From: an uncultured Kouleothrix sp.
Lineage (GTDB): Bacteria; Chloroflexota; Chloroflexia; Chloroflexales; Roseiflexaceae
Assembly: GCA_937858455.1 (NCBI GenBank)
Contig: CALLYN010000883.1
Location: 1 to 5,052, forward strand
Direction: 5' to 3'
Length of the DNA: 5,052 bases
Below the pieces are notes generated by a model. The model made no database searches and was not told where the DNA came from. It saw nothing but the letters and a program-made list of their open reading frames with translations. A program made the position numbers and the translations under genes. The stretch's first letter is position 1. Every line of letters begins with the position of its first letter. Below are positions 1 through 5,052 of this stretch, one piece after another.

Positions 1-455
1 AGCGCCAGCGCGGGCGGCGGCAGCTCGCCCGCAAGCGCGGCGGCGCCAGCCAGCGCCCCAAGGGTAGCGAGCGTGGCAAGATACACGGCGGGCCGGCTCA
101 GCAGCAGCGCGGCCAGCGCCACCGGGATGCAGGCAAACGGCAGCAGCGCCAGGGTGTAGCCGGGCAAGAGGTAGATCGCCAGCGCAAGCGCCAGCAGCAC
201 AAACGCGATCACCAGGCTGCCGGCGACGGTATAGCGGCGCACGCGGCTAAACAGATACGCGGCCAGCAGCCAGCCGCCGCCGAGCAGCAACGCCAGCGCG
301 GGCAGCAGCGTCAGGTCGCCGAGGCGCCAATCGCCGCGCCCGAGGCCGACGCCTGCGATCACCGCAGCCGCCATGAGCAGGCCAATCACCAGCAGGCAGC
401 TATTCAGCAGCTGGCTGCGGCGCAGGAGTTCTATGTCGGTTGAAGAGCGTACCAT
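1..455 (-). CDS. Polytopic membrane protein, N-terminal part (runs off window)
   Basis: This open frame starts at an ATG whose first base is 455 on the minus strand and stays open to the window edge, giving 151 residues. After a short polar head with arginines (residues 1-14, including RRSQ) it has about five hydrophobic stretches, roughly residues 16-39, 49-71, 76-98, 100-121 and 123-143. They are joined by very short loops such as RVRRY at 71-75. I see no catalytic motif in this part. A compact head of five or more helices like this is often the membrane sensor or anchor of a signalling protein (histidine kinase, diguanylate cyclase, STAS protein), but the diagnostic C-terminal part lies outside the window, so the function is unknown. 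No clear Shine-Dalgarno precedes the ATG. A good promoter lies about 100 bases upstream (561-589), which supports this gene being transcribed separately from the kinase gene upstream. Confidence 0.7.
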   Translation of the reverse strand, partial: MVRSSTDIELLRRSQLLNSCLLVIGLLMAAAVIAGVGLGRGDWRLGDLTLLPALALLLGGGWLLAAYLFSRVRRYTVAGSLVIAFVLLALALAIYLLPGYTLALLPFACIPVALAALLLSRPAVYLATLATLGALAGAAALAGELPPPALA

Positions 456-560
456 ACGTGTCGGCGTGCCTGGCGCGTCTGCGCGCCGTCGGTTGCTTGG
501 TTGCGTGCGAGGGCGCGCGGCCAGCCGCAAGCAGCGGCGGCGCACAGGCGCTCTCGCAAA

Positions 561-589
561 ATTATAGCAGCGCGCATGCCGAGCGTCTA
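561..589 (-). promoter_or_regulatory. Sigma70-type promoter for the membrane protein gene
   Basis: Read on the minus strand, 566-561 is a perfect TATAAT in the only AT-rich island of a very GC-rich spacer. A 17-base spacer (567-583) separates it from TAGACG at 589-584, which matches four of six bases of the TTGACA consensus. Transcription would start near 554 and give a leader of about 100 bases before the ATG at 455. The assignment rests on consensus match and position only. Confidence 0.5.
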
Positions 590-652
590 TGACATACGCA
601 TCTCAGTGGGGCGTCAGCTTGTCATCGTTTGTTCACGCGCGGGCGCGGGCGC

Positions 653-686
653 GGCGCGCGCCAGGGGGTGCGCCCCGGCGCGCGCC
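653..686. other. GC-rich hairpin between kinase and membrane gene
   Basis: The ten-base palindrome GGCGCGCGCC occurs twice, at 653-662 and 677-686, so the copies can pair with each other. Inside them, GGG at 664-666 can pair with CCC at 673-675, leaving a short loop. The hairpin lies 50-85 bases beyond the stop of the histidine kinase gene and could end or slow its transcription. No T-run follows it in either direction, so it is not a textbook intrinsic terminator. The rest of 456-737 is GC-rich spacer with no gene that I can support. Confidence 0.35.
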
Positions 687-737
687 GGCTGTGGCTGGCC
701 GCAGCCAAGCGTACGGATGTGCGAGATAAAGGGCTAT

Positions 738-2237
738 TCAGACGTGTGGAACCGCGCCGTGAAGAAATTGTAACTCGGGGACGGCGCCGTTGGTTTGTGG
801 ATCGAGCGGCAGAAACAGGCTGAAGCGGCTACCCAGGCCAGGCGTGCTTTCGACCTGCACCTGCCCGTCGTGCATCTCAGCGATCCACTTAACGATCGCC
901 AGGCCCAGGCCGGCGCCGCCGCGCCCACGCGAGCGCGAGCGGTCGGCGCGGTAGAAGCGCTCGAAAATATGCGGCAAGTCGTCGGGGCCAATACCAACGC
1001 CGGTATCTGCCACGCTCAGCTCGGCCCTGTCGCCGTGCCGCGCCAGGCTCAGCGTCACGCTGCCGCCCGGCGGCGTGTGCTGCAATGCATTGATCCCCAG
1101 GTTCAGCAGCGCCTGCTTGATCCGGTCGCGGTCGCCGGGCACGACGATCTGATCTTCCTCGCCGATGCGCAGCTGCACGCCCTCGGCCAGCGGGCGCAGC
1201 TCGCGGTGCACCTCAAGCAGCAGCGTATCGAGCTCGACCGGCTCGTGGCGCAGCTGCACGCCGGCATCGCTCTGGGCCAGCAGCAGCAGATCGTTGGCCA
1301 TGCGGATGAGGCGCGCGACCTCGCGGCGCATATCGGACAGCGACTCGGCCAGCAGCTGCGGGTCGCGCGCCGCGCCGCGGTCGAGCACCTCCAGGTTGCC
1401 CTGCATGGCCGCGAGCGGGGTGCGCAGCTCGTGCGACACATCGGCCACGAAGCGGCGCTGGGTGCCGAACAGCGCCTCGACGCGCGCCAGCAGATCGTTG
1501 ATCGTGATCGTGAGGCGCTGCAGCTCGTCCTGGGTTGGGGGCACCGGCACGCGCCGGCTGAGGTCTTCGGCGCGCACGATGCTCTGGGCGGTGCGCGTGA
1601 TCTCGTCGATCGGCCGGAACGCCGCGCGGGTGAGCCAGGTGCCGCCGCGCGCCGCCGCCAGCAGCACCACAACGCCGCCGCCGAACAGGGCGTAGAACAG
1701 CAGCTTAAGCGCAAGGTCGGCGTCTTTCATCGAGCGGGCGATCTGAAACACGCCAATAACCTTGTTGCGAAACATGAGCGGGGTGTACAGCTCGCGCATG
1801 CGCGGCTGGCCTACGCCGGCGCTCGGGTCGGGCGATTGGCCGGCGAGTGCCTGCTCGAGCAGCTGGCGGTTGGGCTCGAGCGGGTTTTGCGCGTTCGACG
1901 TGCGCTGCTGCAGCTCGCCGTTTTCGAGCAGAAACGCCTGCACTACCAGGCTCGTCGTCTCGAAGTTCTGCACCTGCGGGGCGCGCAGGCGCACCAGCCA
2001 CTGCTCGCCGTCGAAGTAGGCGCGCGGCATCTGGTTGCTGTCGTCGAATTCTTGCTGGAGCAGCTGCGCGCCCAAGCGCAGCTCGTTGTCGATGCTGTTG
2101 AAGAGCGCCTGGCGGACGATCAGGTACAGGCCGATATCGAGGATGATCAGCGCCACAGCAAAAAACCCGACGTACGAGATCGTCAGGCGGCGGCGCAGCG
2201 GCATTGCCGCAATATGGCGTGAATCAGACAGTTTCAT
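738..2237 (-). CDS. HAMP-domain sensor histidine kinase
   Basis: A membrane-bound two-component sensor kinase of 499 residues that autophosphorylates on a histidine and passes the phosphate to a response regulator. Seen in order: transmembrane helix 1 (about 19-41), an extracytoplasmic sensor region of about 135 residues, transmembrane helix 2 (about 177-196), a HAMP linker (about 197-250, with the conserved Pro209 and DELQRL at 237-242), the HisKA dimerisation domain with phospho-acceptor His269 in DVSHELRTPL, and a HATPase_c domain. The ATPase carries N-box Asn379 and Asn383, G1 box DTGVGIG from Asp411, F box FERFYR at 425-430 and G2 box GAGLGLAIVK at 441-450. All key residues are present, so it should be active. 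I chose the ATG at 2237 because the upstream frame (to 2372) encodes no recognisable sequence and a -10 element sits just before this ATG; Met at 2204 is an alternative. No response regulator is adjacent, so its partner and signal are unknown. Confidence 0.93.
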   Translation of the reverse strand: MKLSDSRHIAAMPLRRRLTISYVGFFAVALIILDIGLYLIVRQALFNSIDNELRLGAQLLQQEFDDSNQMPRAYFDGEQWLVRLRAPQVQNFETTSLVVQAFLLENGELQQRTSNAQNPLEPNRQLLEQALAGQSPDPSAGVGQPRMRELYTPLMFRNKVIGVFQIARSMKDADLALKLLFYALFGGGVVVLLAAARGGTWLTRAAFRPIDEITRTAQSIVRAEDLSRRVPVPPTQDELQRLTITINDLLARVEALFGTQRRFVADVSHELRTPLAAMQGNLEVLDRGAARDPQLLAESLSDMRREVARLIRMANDLLLLAQSDAGVQLRHEPVELDTLLLEVHRELRPLAEGVQLRIGEEDQIVVPGDRDRIKQALLNLGINALQHTPPGGSVTLSLARHGDRAELSVADTGVGIGPDDLPHIFERFYRADRSRSRGRGGAGLGLAIVKWIAEMHDGQVQVESTPGLGSRFSLFLPLDPQTNGAVPELQFLHGAVPHV

Positions 2238-2243
2238 AGCTGT

Positions 2244-2249
2244 AGTGTA
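2244..2249 (-). promoter_or_regulatory. Possible leaderless -10 element of the kinase gene
   Basis: On the minus strand TACACT (2249-2244) ends six bases before the ATG at 2237, so transcription would begin at or next to the A of the start codon. No Shine-Dalgarno is visible before this ATG, which fits a leaderless message. No convincing -35 box is seen at the usual distance (the bases there read TCTCAG). Support is positional only. Confidence 0.35.
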
Positions 2250-2288
2250 GCACGCCGGGCCACGCGCTGAGATAAGAGGTTGGTTAGG

Positions 2289-2303
2289 GTGCCGGGCCGG
2301 CAC
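2289..2303. repeat. Short GC inverted repeat upstream of the kinase gene
   Basis: GTGCCG (2289-2294) and CGGCAC (2298-2303) form a perfect six-base inverted repeat around GGC. It lies about 40 bases upstream of the proposed kinase -10 and could be an operator half-site pair. In DNA this rich in GC such short palindromes also arise by chance. Confidence 0.2.
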
Positions 2304-2370
2304 TCTTGCCCCCTGCTCTGCCGCACATGGAAGAAGGGATACTACGCTGTTCGCTTGATCACTTAGGGAC

Positions 2371-2413
2371 ATTGTGTTGCACTACGTGACTTCGCCACGT
2401 AGTGCAACACAAT
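2371..2413. repeat. Perfect 18-bp inverted repeat with 7-base loop
   Basis: The arm ATTGTGTTGCACTACGTG (2371-2388) is repeated exactly as its reverse complement at 2396-2413 around the loop ACTTCGC (2389-2395). The stem has no mismatch and is less GC-rich than its surroundings, so it is unlikely to be chance. It lies between the stop of the Big-repeat gene (2487) and the start of the kinase gene (2237), directly next to a second, GC-rich hairpin. It could be a second terminator stem, a dispersed palindromic element of the genome, or a protein-binding site; the window shows only one copy. Confidence 0.8.
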
Positions 2414-2417
2414 AAGA

Positions 2418-2448
2418 GGTTCGGGAGCGGCGAAGCCGCCCCCGAACC
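2418..2448 (-). terminator. Probable terminator of the Big-repeat gene
   Basis: GGTTCGGG (2418-2425) pairs with CCCGAACC (2441-2448). After one A-C mismatch, GCGGC (2427-2431) pairs with GCCGC (2435-2439) around a three-base loop. Read on the minus strand this stem stands about 40 bases after the stop codon of the Big-repeat gene and is followed by CTCTTATTGTGTT, a weakly T-rich tail that runs into the 18-bp inverted repeat. Position and shape fit transcription termination of that gene. Confidence 0.55.
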
Positions 2449-2486
2449 CCCACCATAAAGCAATTGTTCAGCAGTGAAACGAGGAG

Positions 2487-3227
2487 CTACTGCGGCGTGG
2501 GGTACACCGGCCGGTAGTAGGTGGTAGCGCCGTAGGTCTGGCCGTTGGGCGCCTTGATCGCGACATCGATGTAGACGGTGTAGTGATCCTTGCCATTCTC
2601 GACCGGGAAGCCGATCTCGGCCACACCTTCGGCGCCGGTGGTAGCCGGGCCGTAGTAGGCATCTTTGCCGTAGCGGTAGGCGATCGCATTAACCTCGGCG
2701 CCGCTCACGACCGCGCCATTGACGATCAGGCGCGCGCAGATCGAGTCGAACTGGTTGGGGTCGTTCGGCTGGTTCACGGTGACCCATGCCTGCGCGCCTT
2801 CGACAGGCGCCGGCGCATTGGCGGCGCACGCGCCGGTTGGCGTGGGGATGTTTGGCAGCACCGGGCCGCTGGGCGGCGGCTCTTCGAACGAGTAGCGCGG
2901 CCGGAAGTTCGTCGTAGCGCTGTACGCCTGGCCGCCCGGCGCGCTGAAGCTGACGTCGATCGCCACGACGTAGCGATTCTTGGCCTTGTCGATATTGAAG
3001 TCGATCTGGGCCTGGCCATCGGCGCCGGTGGTAGCCGGGCCATAGCTAAACGTCGCGTCGGAGTAGCGCGCGGTGGCCTTCACCTGAGCGCCGGCAACCG
3101 GCGCGCCGTTGACGATCAAGCGCGCGCAGACGGCGTTGTTGGTGGCGGGCGCGGCCGGCTCGGCGTCGGCGACGAGCAGGGAGCGACCGAGGGAGCCGTT
3201 ACTCGCCCCGCTTCTCCGTCTTCCCAT
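2487..3227 (-). CDS. Tandem immunoglobulin-like (Big-type) repeat protein, 5' end truncated
   Basis: The frame encodes up to 246 residues with two clear copies of an all-beta module at residues 32-112 and 162-242, exactly 130 residues apart. Each begins with the same CARLIVNG signature (34-41 and 164-171), followed by a GPATTGA(D/E)G turn (63-71 and 193-201), an (A/Y)IDV strand and an SATT or GATT strand ending in RP.Y. A Pro-rich linker (116-131) and a second Cys-containing lead-in (133-160) precede copy two. At DNA level 2629-2651 and 3019-3041 are identical. Such repeats are typical of exported or surface proteins, yet no signal peptide is visible. The first copy lacks the lead-in that the second copy has, and the first 25-30 residues look unrelated to the rest, so the true N-terminus is probably missing and the start at 3227 is only the farthest ATG. 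Precise role unknown; adhesion or cell-surface structure would be usual for such folds. Confidence 0.72.
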   Translation of the reverse strand: MGRRRSGASNGSLGRSLLVADAEPAAPATNNAVCARLIVNGAPVAGAQVKATARYSDATFSYGPATTGADGQAQIDFNIDKAKNRYVVAIDVSFSAPGGQAYSATTNFRPRYSFEEPPPSGPVLPNIPTPTGACAANAPAPVEGAQAWVTVNQPNDPNQFDSICARLIVNGAVVSGAEVNAIAYRYGKDAYYGPATTGAEGVAEIGFPVENGKDHYTVYIDVAIKAPNGQTYGATTYYRPVYPTPQ

Positions 3228-3370
3228 CTGTCTTCAGCATGCACCGTCTCTACAACAAAGAGCGGATTGCCTTCGGTCTCGGCATACAGACGCCCAGCCA
3301 GCGCCGGATCGACCGCATGACCCAAGAGGTTGGCCGCCAGTTGGGCCGCCTGCCGGGGCTTCAACGGGGC
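3203..3370 (-). pseudogene. Fragment of a large AAA/LuxR-type signalling ATPase
   Basis: About 50 residues read like the middle of the large ATPases found with BTAD, adenylate-cyclase or LuxR domains. The stretch RQAAQLAANLLG, then DPALAGRLYAETEGNPLFVVETV (3305-3242), contains the ETEGNPLFVVE signature that follows the nucleotide-binding core in these proteins. Family members are usually around 900 residues or more, while here both flanks are missing: upstream the frame runs into POTRA-like sequence and downstream it loses similarity and stops at 3116. It overlaps the start of the Big-repeat frame in a different phase, so both cannot be intact genes. It is best treated as a remnant or as one side of a breakpoint. 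The family call is from motif recognition. Confidence 0.55.
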
Positions 3371-3433
3371 GTCCGGGCCGGACCGGTCGGCATTCTGCGG
3401 ACGCTGCCGCCGGGCGAGACGCGCTACATCGAG

Positions 3434-3559
3434 CACGCCGCCGACGGCTTCGATCTGCGCGATGGAATTGCGCGTGTCGCTGATCCGTTTCGGACTGTAG
3501 GGCTCGCCCTCCTCCAGATAGATGAAGGAGGAGATCACGCGCGGATCGACGCCGGGCGA
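3434..3559 (-). pseudogene. POTRA/Omp85-like (TamA/BamA type) fragment
   Basis: About 40 residues, beginning SPGVDPRVISS and continuing with EEGEPYSPKRISDTRNSIAQ, follow the usual POTRA pattern: a partner strand, then EGxPYsp, then a helix with an arginine-led (R)xSI/L segment, then a short strand V-GGV. POTRA domains come in series in front of the beta-barrel of outer-membrane assembly proteins such as TamA and BamA. Here there is neither a preceding POTRA or signal peptide (the plus-strand gene at 3628 occupies that place) nor a barrel after it. If the call is right this is a broken piece of a gene from a diderm bacterium. The similarity is short, and a chance resemblance is possible. Confidence 0.4.
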
Positions 3560-3627
3560 ACCTCTCTGCGTCACCGCGCCGCAGCGCGGCCCCCTCCCCC
3601 AACAACCGATGCCATCGGAGGATCTCC

Positions 3628-4467
3628 ATGTCGCAGCCCACGCTCTCCTGCCTTCGCTCCCTGGGCGCCCTCGGCGCGCTCCTCTGCCTCCTCTCCCCCG
3701 CCGACGCCCGCGAGGCGCGCAGCTCGGCCGTCGTCACCTGGGACGCCGACTGCTCCGGCAGCGAGCGCCTCGAATGGGATGATATGTGCAAGAACTGGCG
3801 GACCCGCCTGGGCAGCAAGGGCTACGGGACCTGGAAGCGCAACTACAGCCAAGTCTACATCGACCGCTACGTGGACCCCAGCATCAGCGCCTGGGGCTTT
3901 GACAACAGCGCCACCAGCGGCTTCGATGGCGGCGACGCCGCGCTGCTGTGCACCCACGGCGGCCGCAACGACGACGGCTGGTGGGGCCTGATGCACACCA
4001 AGAGCCAGGGCGAGTGCGGCGCCAACGTCTACCAGTGGGAGGCCGGCGTGGCCGGCGGCGGCCAGACCAAGTTCCTCGGGCTCTCGTCGTGCAACAGCAT
4101 GCGCTGGAGCAAGACCGGCAAGTGGTTCAACCCGGCCAAGGGCGGCGTCCACTCGGTCAACGGCTTCCACGGCCTGATGTACATCGGCGGCGGCTACATC
4201 GACGAGTACGCCGACCAGGTGGACGACGCCTACGCGGGCGGCCAGAGCGTCTCCGAGGCGTGGGTCGACAACATGCACCACGACCCCATCATCGGCCACA
4301 CCATCTGCCCGGTGTCCATGGCCTTCGGCAACGGCAAGAGCGCTGCGATGAGCCGCCTCTTCAACGAGACCTACAAGAACCCCACCGCCGAGCAGACCAT
4401 GACCTACGGCGTGCTCATGTGGATGTCCGAGTGCGATCCGAATGACGGGGACCCGCTGCCCAAATAA
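3628..4467 (+). CDS. Exported DUF6345-like protein, candidate caspase-fold cysteine peptidase
   Basis: A 279-residue protein with a signal peptide: hydrophobic core at about 11-23 and probable cleavage after ADA (residue 27). The mature part holds the strand-plus-dyad pattern of clan CD peptidases (caspases, gingipains, legumain): ALLCTHGG with His110-Gly111, then FLGLSSCNS with Cys155, 45 residues later, a spacing within the range of that clan. A second HG (FHGLMYIGG, His181) may form part of the pocket. Nine cysteines remain or are possible outside the cytoplasm, including Cys42, 54, 108, 130, 155, 227 and 269, so disulfides are likely. Overall layout recalls DUF6345 proteins, whose activity I do not know. 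The start is fixed by CGGAGG at 3616-3621, six bases before the ATG. Codon use is strict: all 11 tyrosines are TAC and all lysines but the last are AAG. It probably forms an operon with the next gene. Function as a peptidase is inferred. Confidence 0.85.
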   Translation: MSQPTLSCLRSLGALGALLCLLSPADAREARSSAVVTWDADCSGSERLEWDDMCKNWRTRLGSKGYGTWKRNYSQVYIDRYVDPSISAWGFDNSATSGFDGGDAALLCTHGGRNDDGWWGLMHTKSQGECGANVYQWEAGVAGGGQTKFLGLSSCNSMRWSKTGKWFNPAKGGVHSVNGFHGLMYIGGGYIDEYADQVDDAYAGGQSVSEAWVDNMHHDPIIGHTICPVSMAFGNGKSAAMSRLFNETYKNPTAEQTMTYGVLMWMSECDPNDGDPLPK

Positions 4468-4528
4468 GCGGCCGCGAACCACGAAGAACAAGCCGATAAC
4501 CACCCGAAAAAGATTGCAGGAGAGTCCC

Positions 4529-5052
4529 ATGCGCAAGCCCCTCGCCATCGCCCTGTCCGCCCTGTCCCTGTCCCTCGCGCTGGCCGCCCCGGCCGCCGCC
4601 CAGCAGAGCGGTCTCGTCGCCTCGTCGGCGACCTCCCGCGCGTCGATCTCGAGCGACTACACGCGCCTGGTGGCAGAGACCTTCCCGGTCTACGACGACG
4701 CCATCCTGACCCGCCGCCTGTCCAGCGCCATCTCGACCCTGGCCTCGCGGCCCGACACCGTGACCGTCCGCTCCCTCGGCGGCGTCGAGCGCGCCATGGG
4801 CTTCACGCCGAGCGGCAGCACCGCCACCAGCGTCGAGACCGCCACCAGCGCCTACAGCGCCACCAGCCTGCGCGCGACCGCGCAGCGCAAGGCCCCGAGC
4901 TACCTGGGCCTGGACCCCAGCCGCTTCGCCGTGGTCGAGCCCAACGTCCAGGCCGTGGCGCGCACCTTCCTCGGCACCCTGGGCCTGGCGAGCGACGAGC
5001 TCATGAAGGTCACCTACCGCCGCGTCGTCGCCCAGAGCGTGGCCCCGACCTC
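4529..5052 (+). CDS. Exported protein of unknown function, 5' part (runs off window)
   Basis: The frame opens at ATG 4529, preceded by AGGAGAG at 4518-4524, and stays open to the window edge with 174 complete codons. Residues 1-24 are a textbook signal peptide: MRK head, Leu/Ala/Ser core, and cleavage after AAPAAA before QQSG. The mature part is rich in Ser, Thr and Ala with short ATS repeats at 99-113. It then becomes more globular, with YLGLDPSRFAVVEPN (125-139) and ARTFLGTLGLASDEL (144-158). I do not recognise the family. The last stretch faintly resembles the propeptide region of secreted metalloproteases, too weak for an annotation. It follows the putative peptidase gene by 61 bases with no terminator between them and shares its codon style, so co-transcription and a common extracytoplasmic task are likely. 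Confidence 0.8.
   Translation, partial: MRKPLAIALSALSLSLALAAPAAAQQSGLVASSATSRASISSDYTRLVAETFPVYDDAILTRRLSSAISTLASRPDTVTVRSLGGVERAMGFTPSGSTATSVETATSAYSATSLRATAQRKAPSYLGLDPSRFAVVEPNVQAVARTFLGTLGLASDELMKVTYRRVVAQSVAPT

Larger units (their letters stand above)
3140..3627. other. Junction zone without an intact gene
   Basis: From the last convincing residues of the Big-repeat protein to the ribosome-binding site of the next gene there is no complete gene. The stretch holds two minus-strand fragments, one ATPase-like and one POTRA-like, that share a reading frame but belong to unrelated families. Both are cut off in places where their families need much more sequence. I find no terminal inverted repeats, transposase, tRNA or integrase that would explain it as an inserted element. 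The plus-strand frame from 3239 into the next gene shows no recognisable protein and looks like a shadow. Confidence 0.55.

Noticed and set aside
629..737. Small plus-strand frames in the kinase-membrane gene spacer
   Set aside because: They are Arg/Gly/Ala-rich products of the GC palindromes, without ribosome-binding sites or recognisable sequence.
795..2222. Long plus-strand open frame of 475 codons opposite the histidine kinase
   Set aside because: It mirrors the kinase gene, whose minus-strand frame contains every expected motif. The plus-strand product is a low-complexity Arg/Ala/Gln-rich chain typical of antisense frames in GC-rich DNA.
2238..2372. 45-residue N-terminal extension of the histidine kinase
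   Set aside because: The sequence is not protein-like, overlaps promoter and palindrome features, and the kinase is complete from the Met at 2237.
3239..3991. Plus-strand frame of 250 codons crossing the junction zone into the peptidase gene
   Set aside because: It has no recognisable domain, runs out of phase through a better supported gene, and becomes Ala/Pro/Thr/Arg low complexity.
4468..4475. NotI site GCGGCCGC immediately after a stop codon, as in a cloning vector
   Set aside because: Such a site is common in GC-rich DNA, and the following bases continue as an ordinary intergenic spacer with a ribosome-binding site; no vector sequence is recognised.
3571..4548. Long minus-strand open frame of 325 codons opposite the putative peptidase
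   Set aside because: The product is Val/Ala/Gly/His repetitive without motifs, while the plus strand has a signal peptide, a strong ribosome-binding site and coherent codon use.
1..5052. CRISPR array, tRNA, rRNA or insertion sequence
   Set aside because: No regularly spaced repeats, no cloverleaf or rRNA-like sequence, and no transposase or paired terminal repeats were found on reading both strands.

Overview
The window is GC-rich bacterial DNA that falls into two unlike halves. The left part (about 1-3200) carries three minus-strand genes. The right part (about 3628-5052) carries two plus-strand genes for exported proteins. Between them lies a roughly 400-base stretch with no intact gene, holding what look like fragments of two unrelated genes.

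Left part, in minus-strand reading order from 3227 down to 1: a truncated-looking protein made of two immunoglobulin-like (Big-type) repeats (2487-3227); a 250-base intergenic region with a terminator-like hairpin and a perfect 18-bp inverted repeat; a complete HAMP-type sensor histidine kinase (738-2237) that may be expressed from a leaderless promoter; a 280-base intergenic region with a GC hairpin and a good minus-strand -10/-35 pair; and the N-terminal 151 residues of a polytopic membrane protein (455 to the window edge). The domain style of the left part, together with an ATPase fragment at 3203-3370, is what one often meets in filamentous Chloroflexota. This assignment is inferred from memory of family style, not shown by the sequence. 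No response regulator for the kinase lies in the window.

Middle (about 3140-3627): a minus-strand reading frame runs from a POTRA/Omp85-like segment (about 3434-3559) directly into a piece of a large LuxR/AAA-type signalling ATPase (about 3203-3370). That piece then overlaps, in another frame, the start of the Big-repeat gene. None of these pieces has a natural beginning. The simplest reading is a recombination or assembly junction zone.

Right part: 3628-4467 encodes a 279-residue exported protein with the His-Gly and Ser-Ser-Cys motifs expected of a caspase/gingipain-type (clan CD) cysteine peptidase fold; it resembles DUF6345 proteins. Sixty-one bases downstream, 4529-5052 begins a second exported protein of unknown function that runs off the window. 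Both have strong Shine-Dalgarno sequences and very strict C/G third codon positions, unlike the left-hand genes. They probably form an operon and act outside the cytoplasm. The right part may come from a different organism than the left part.
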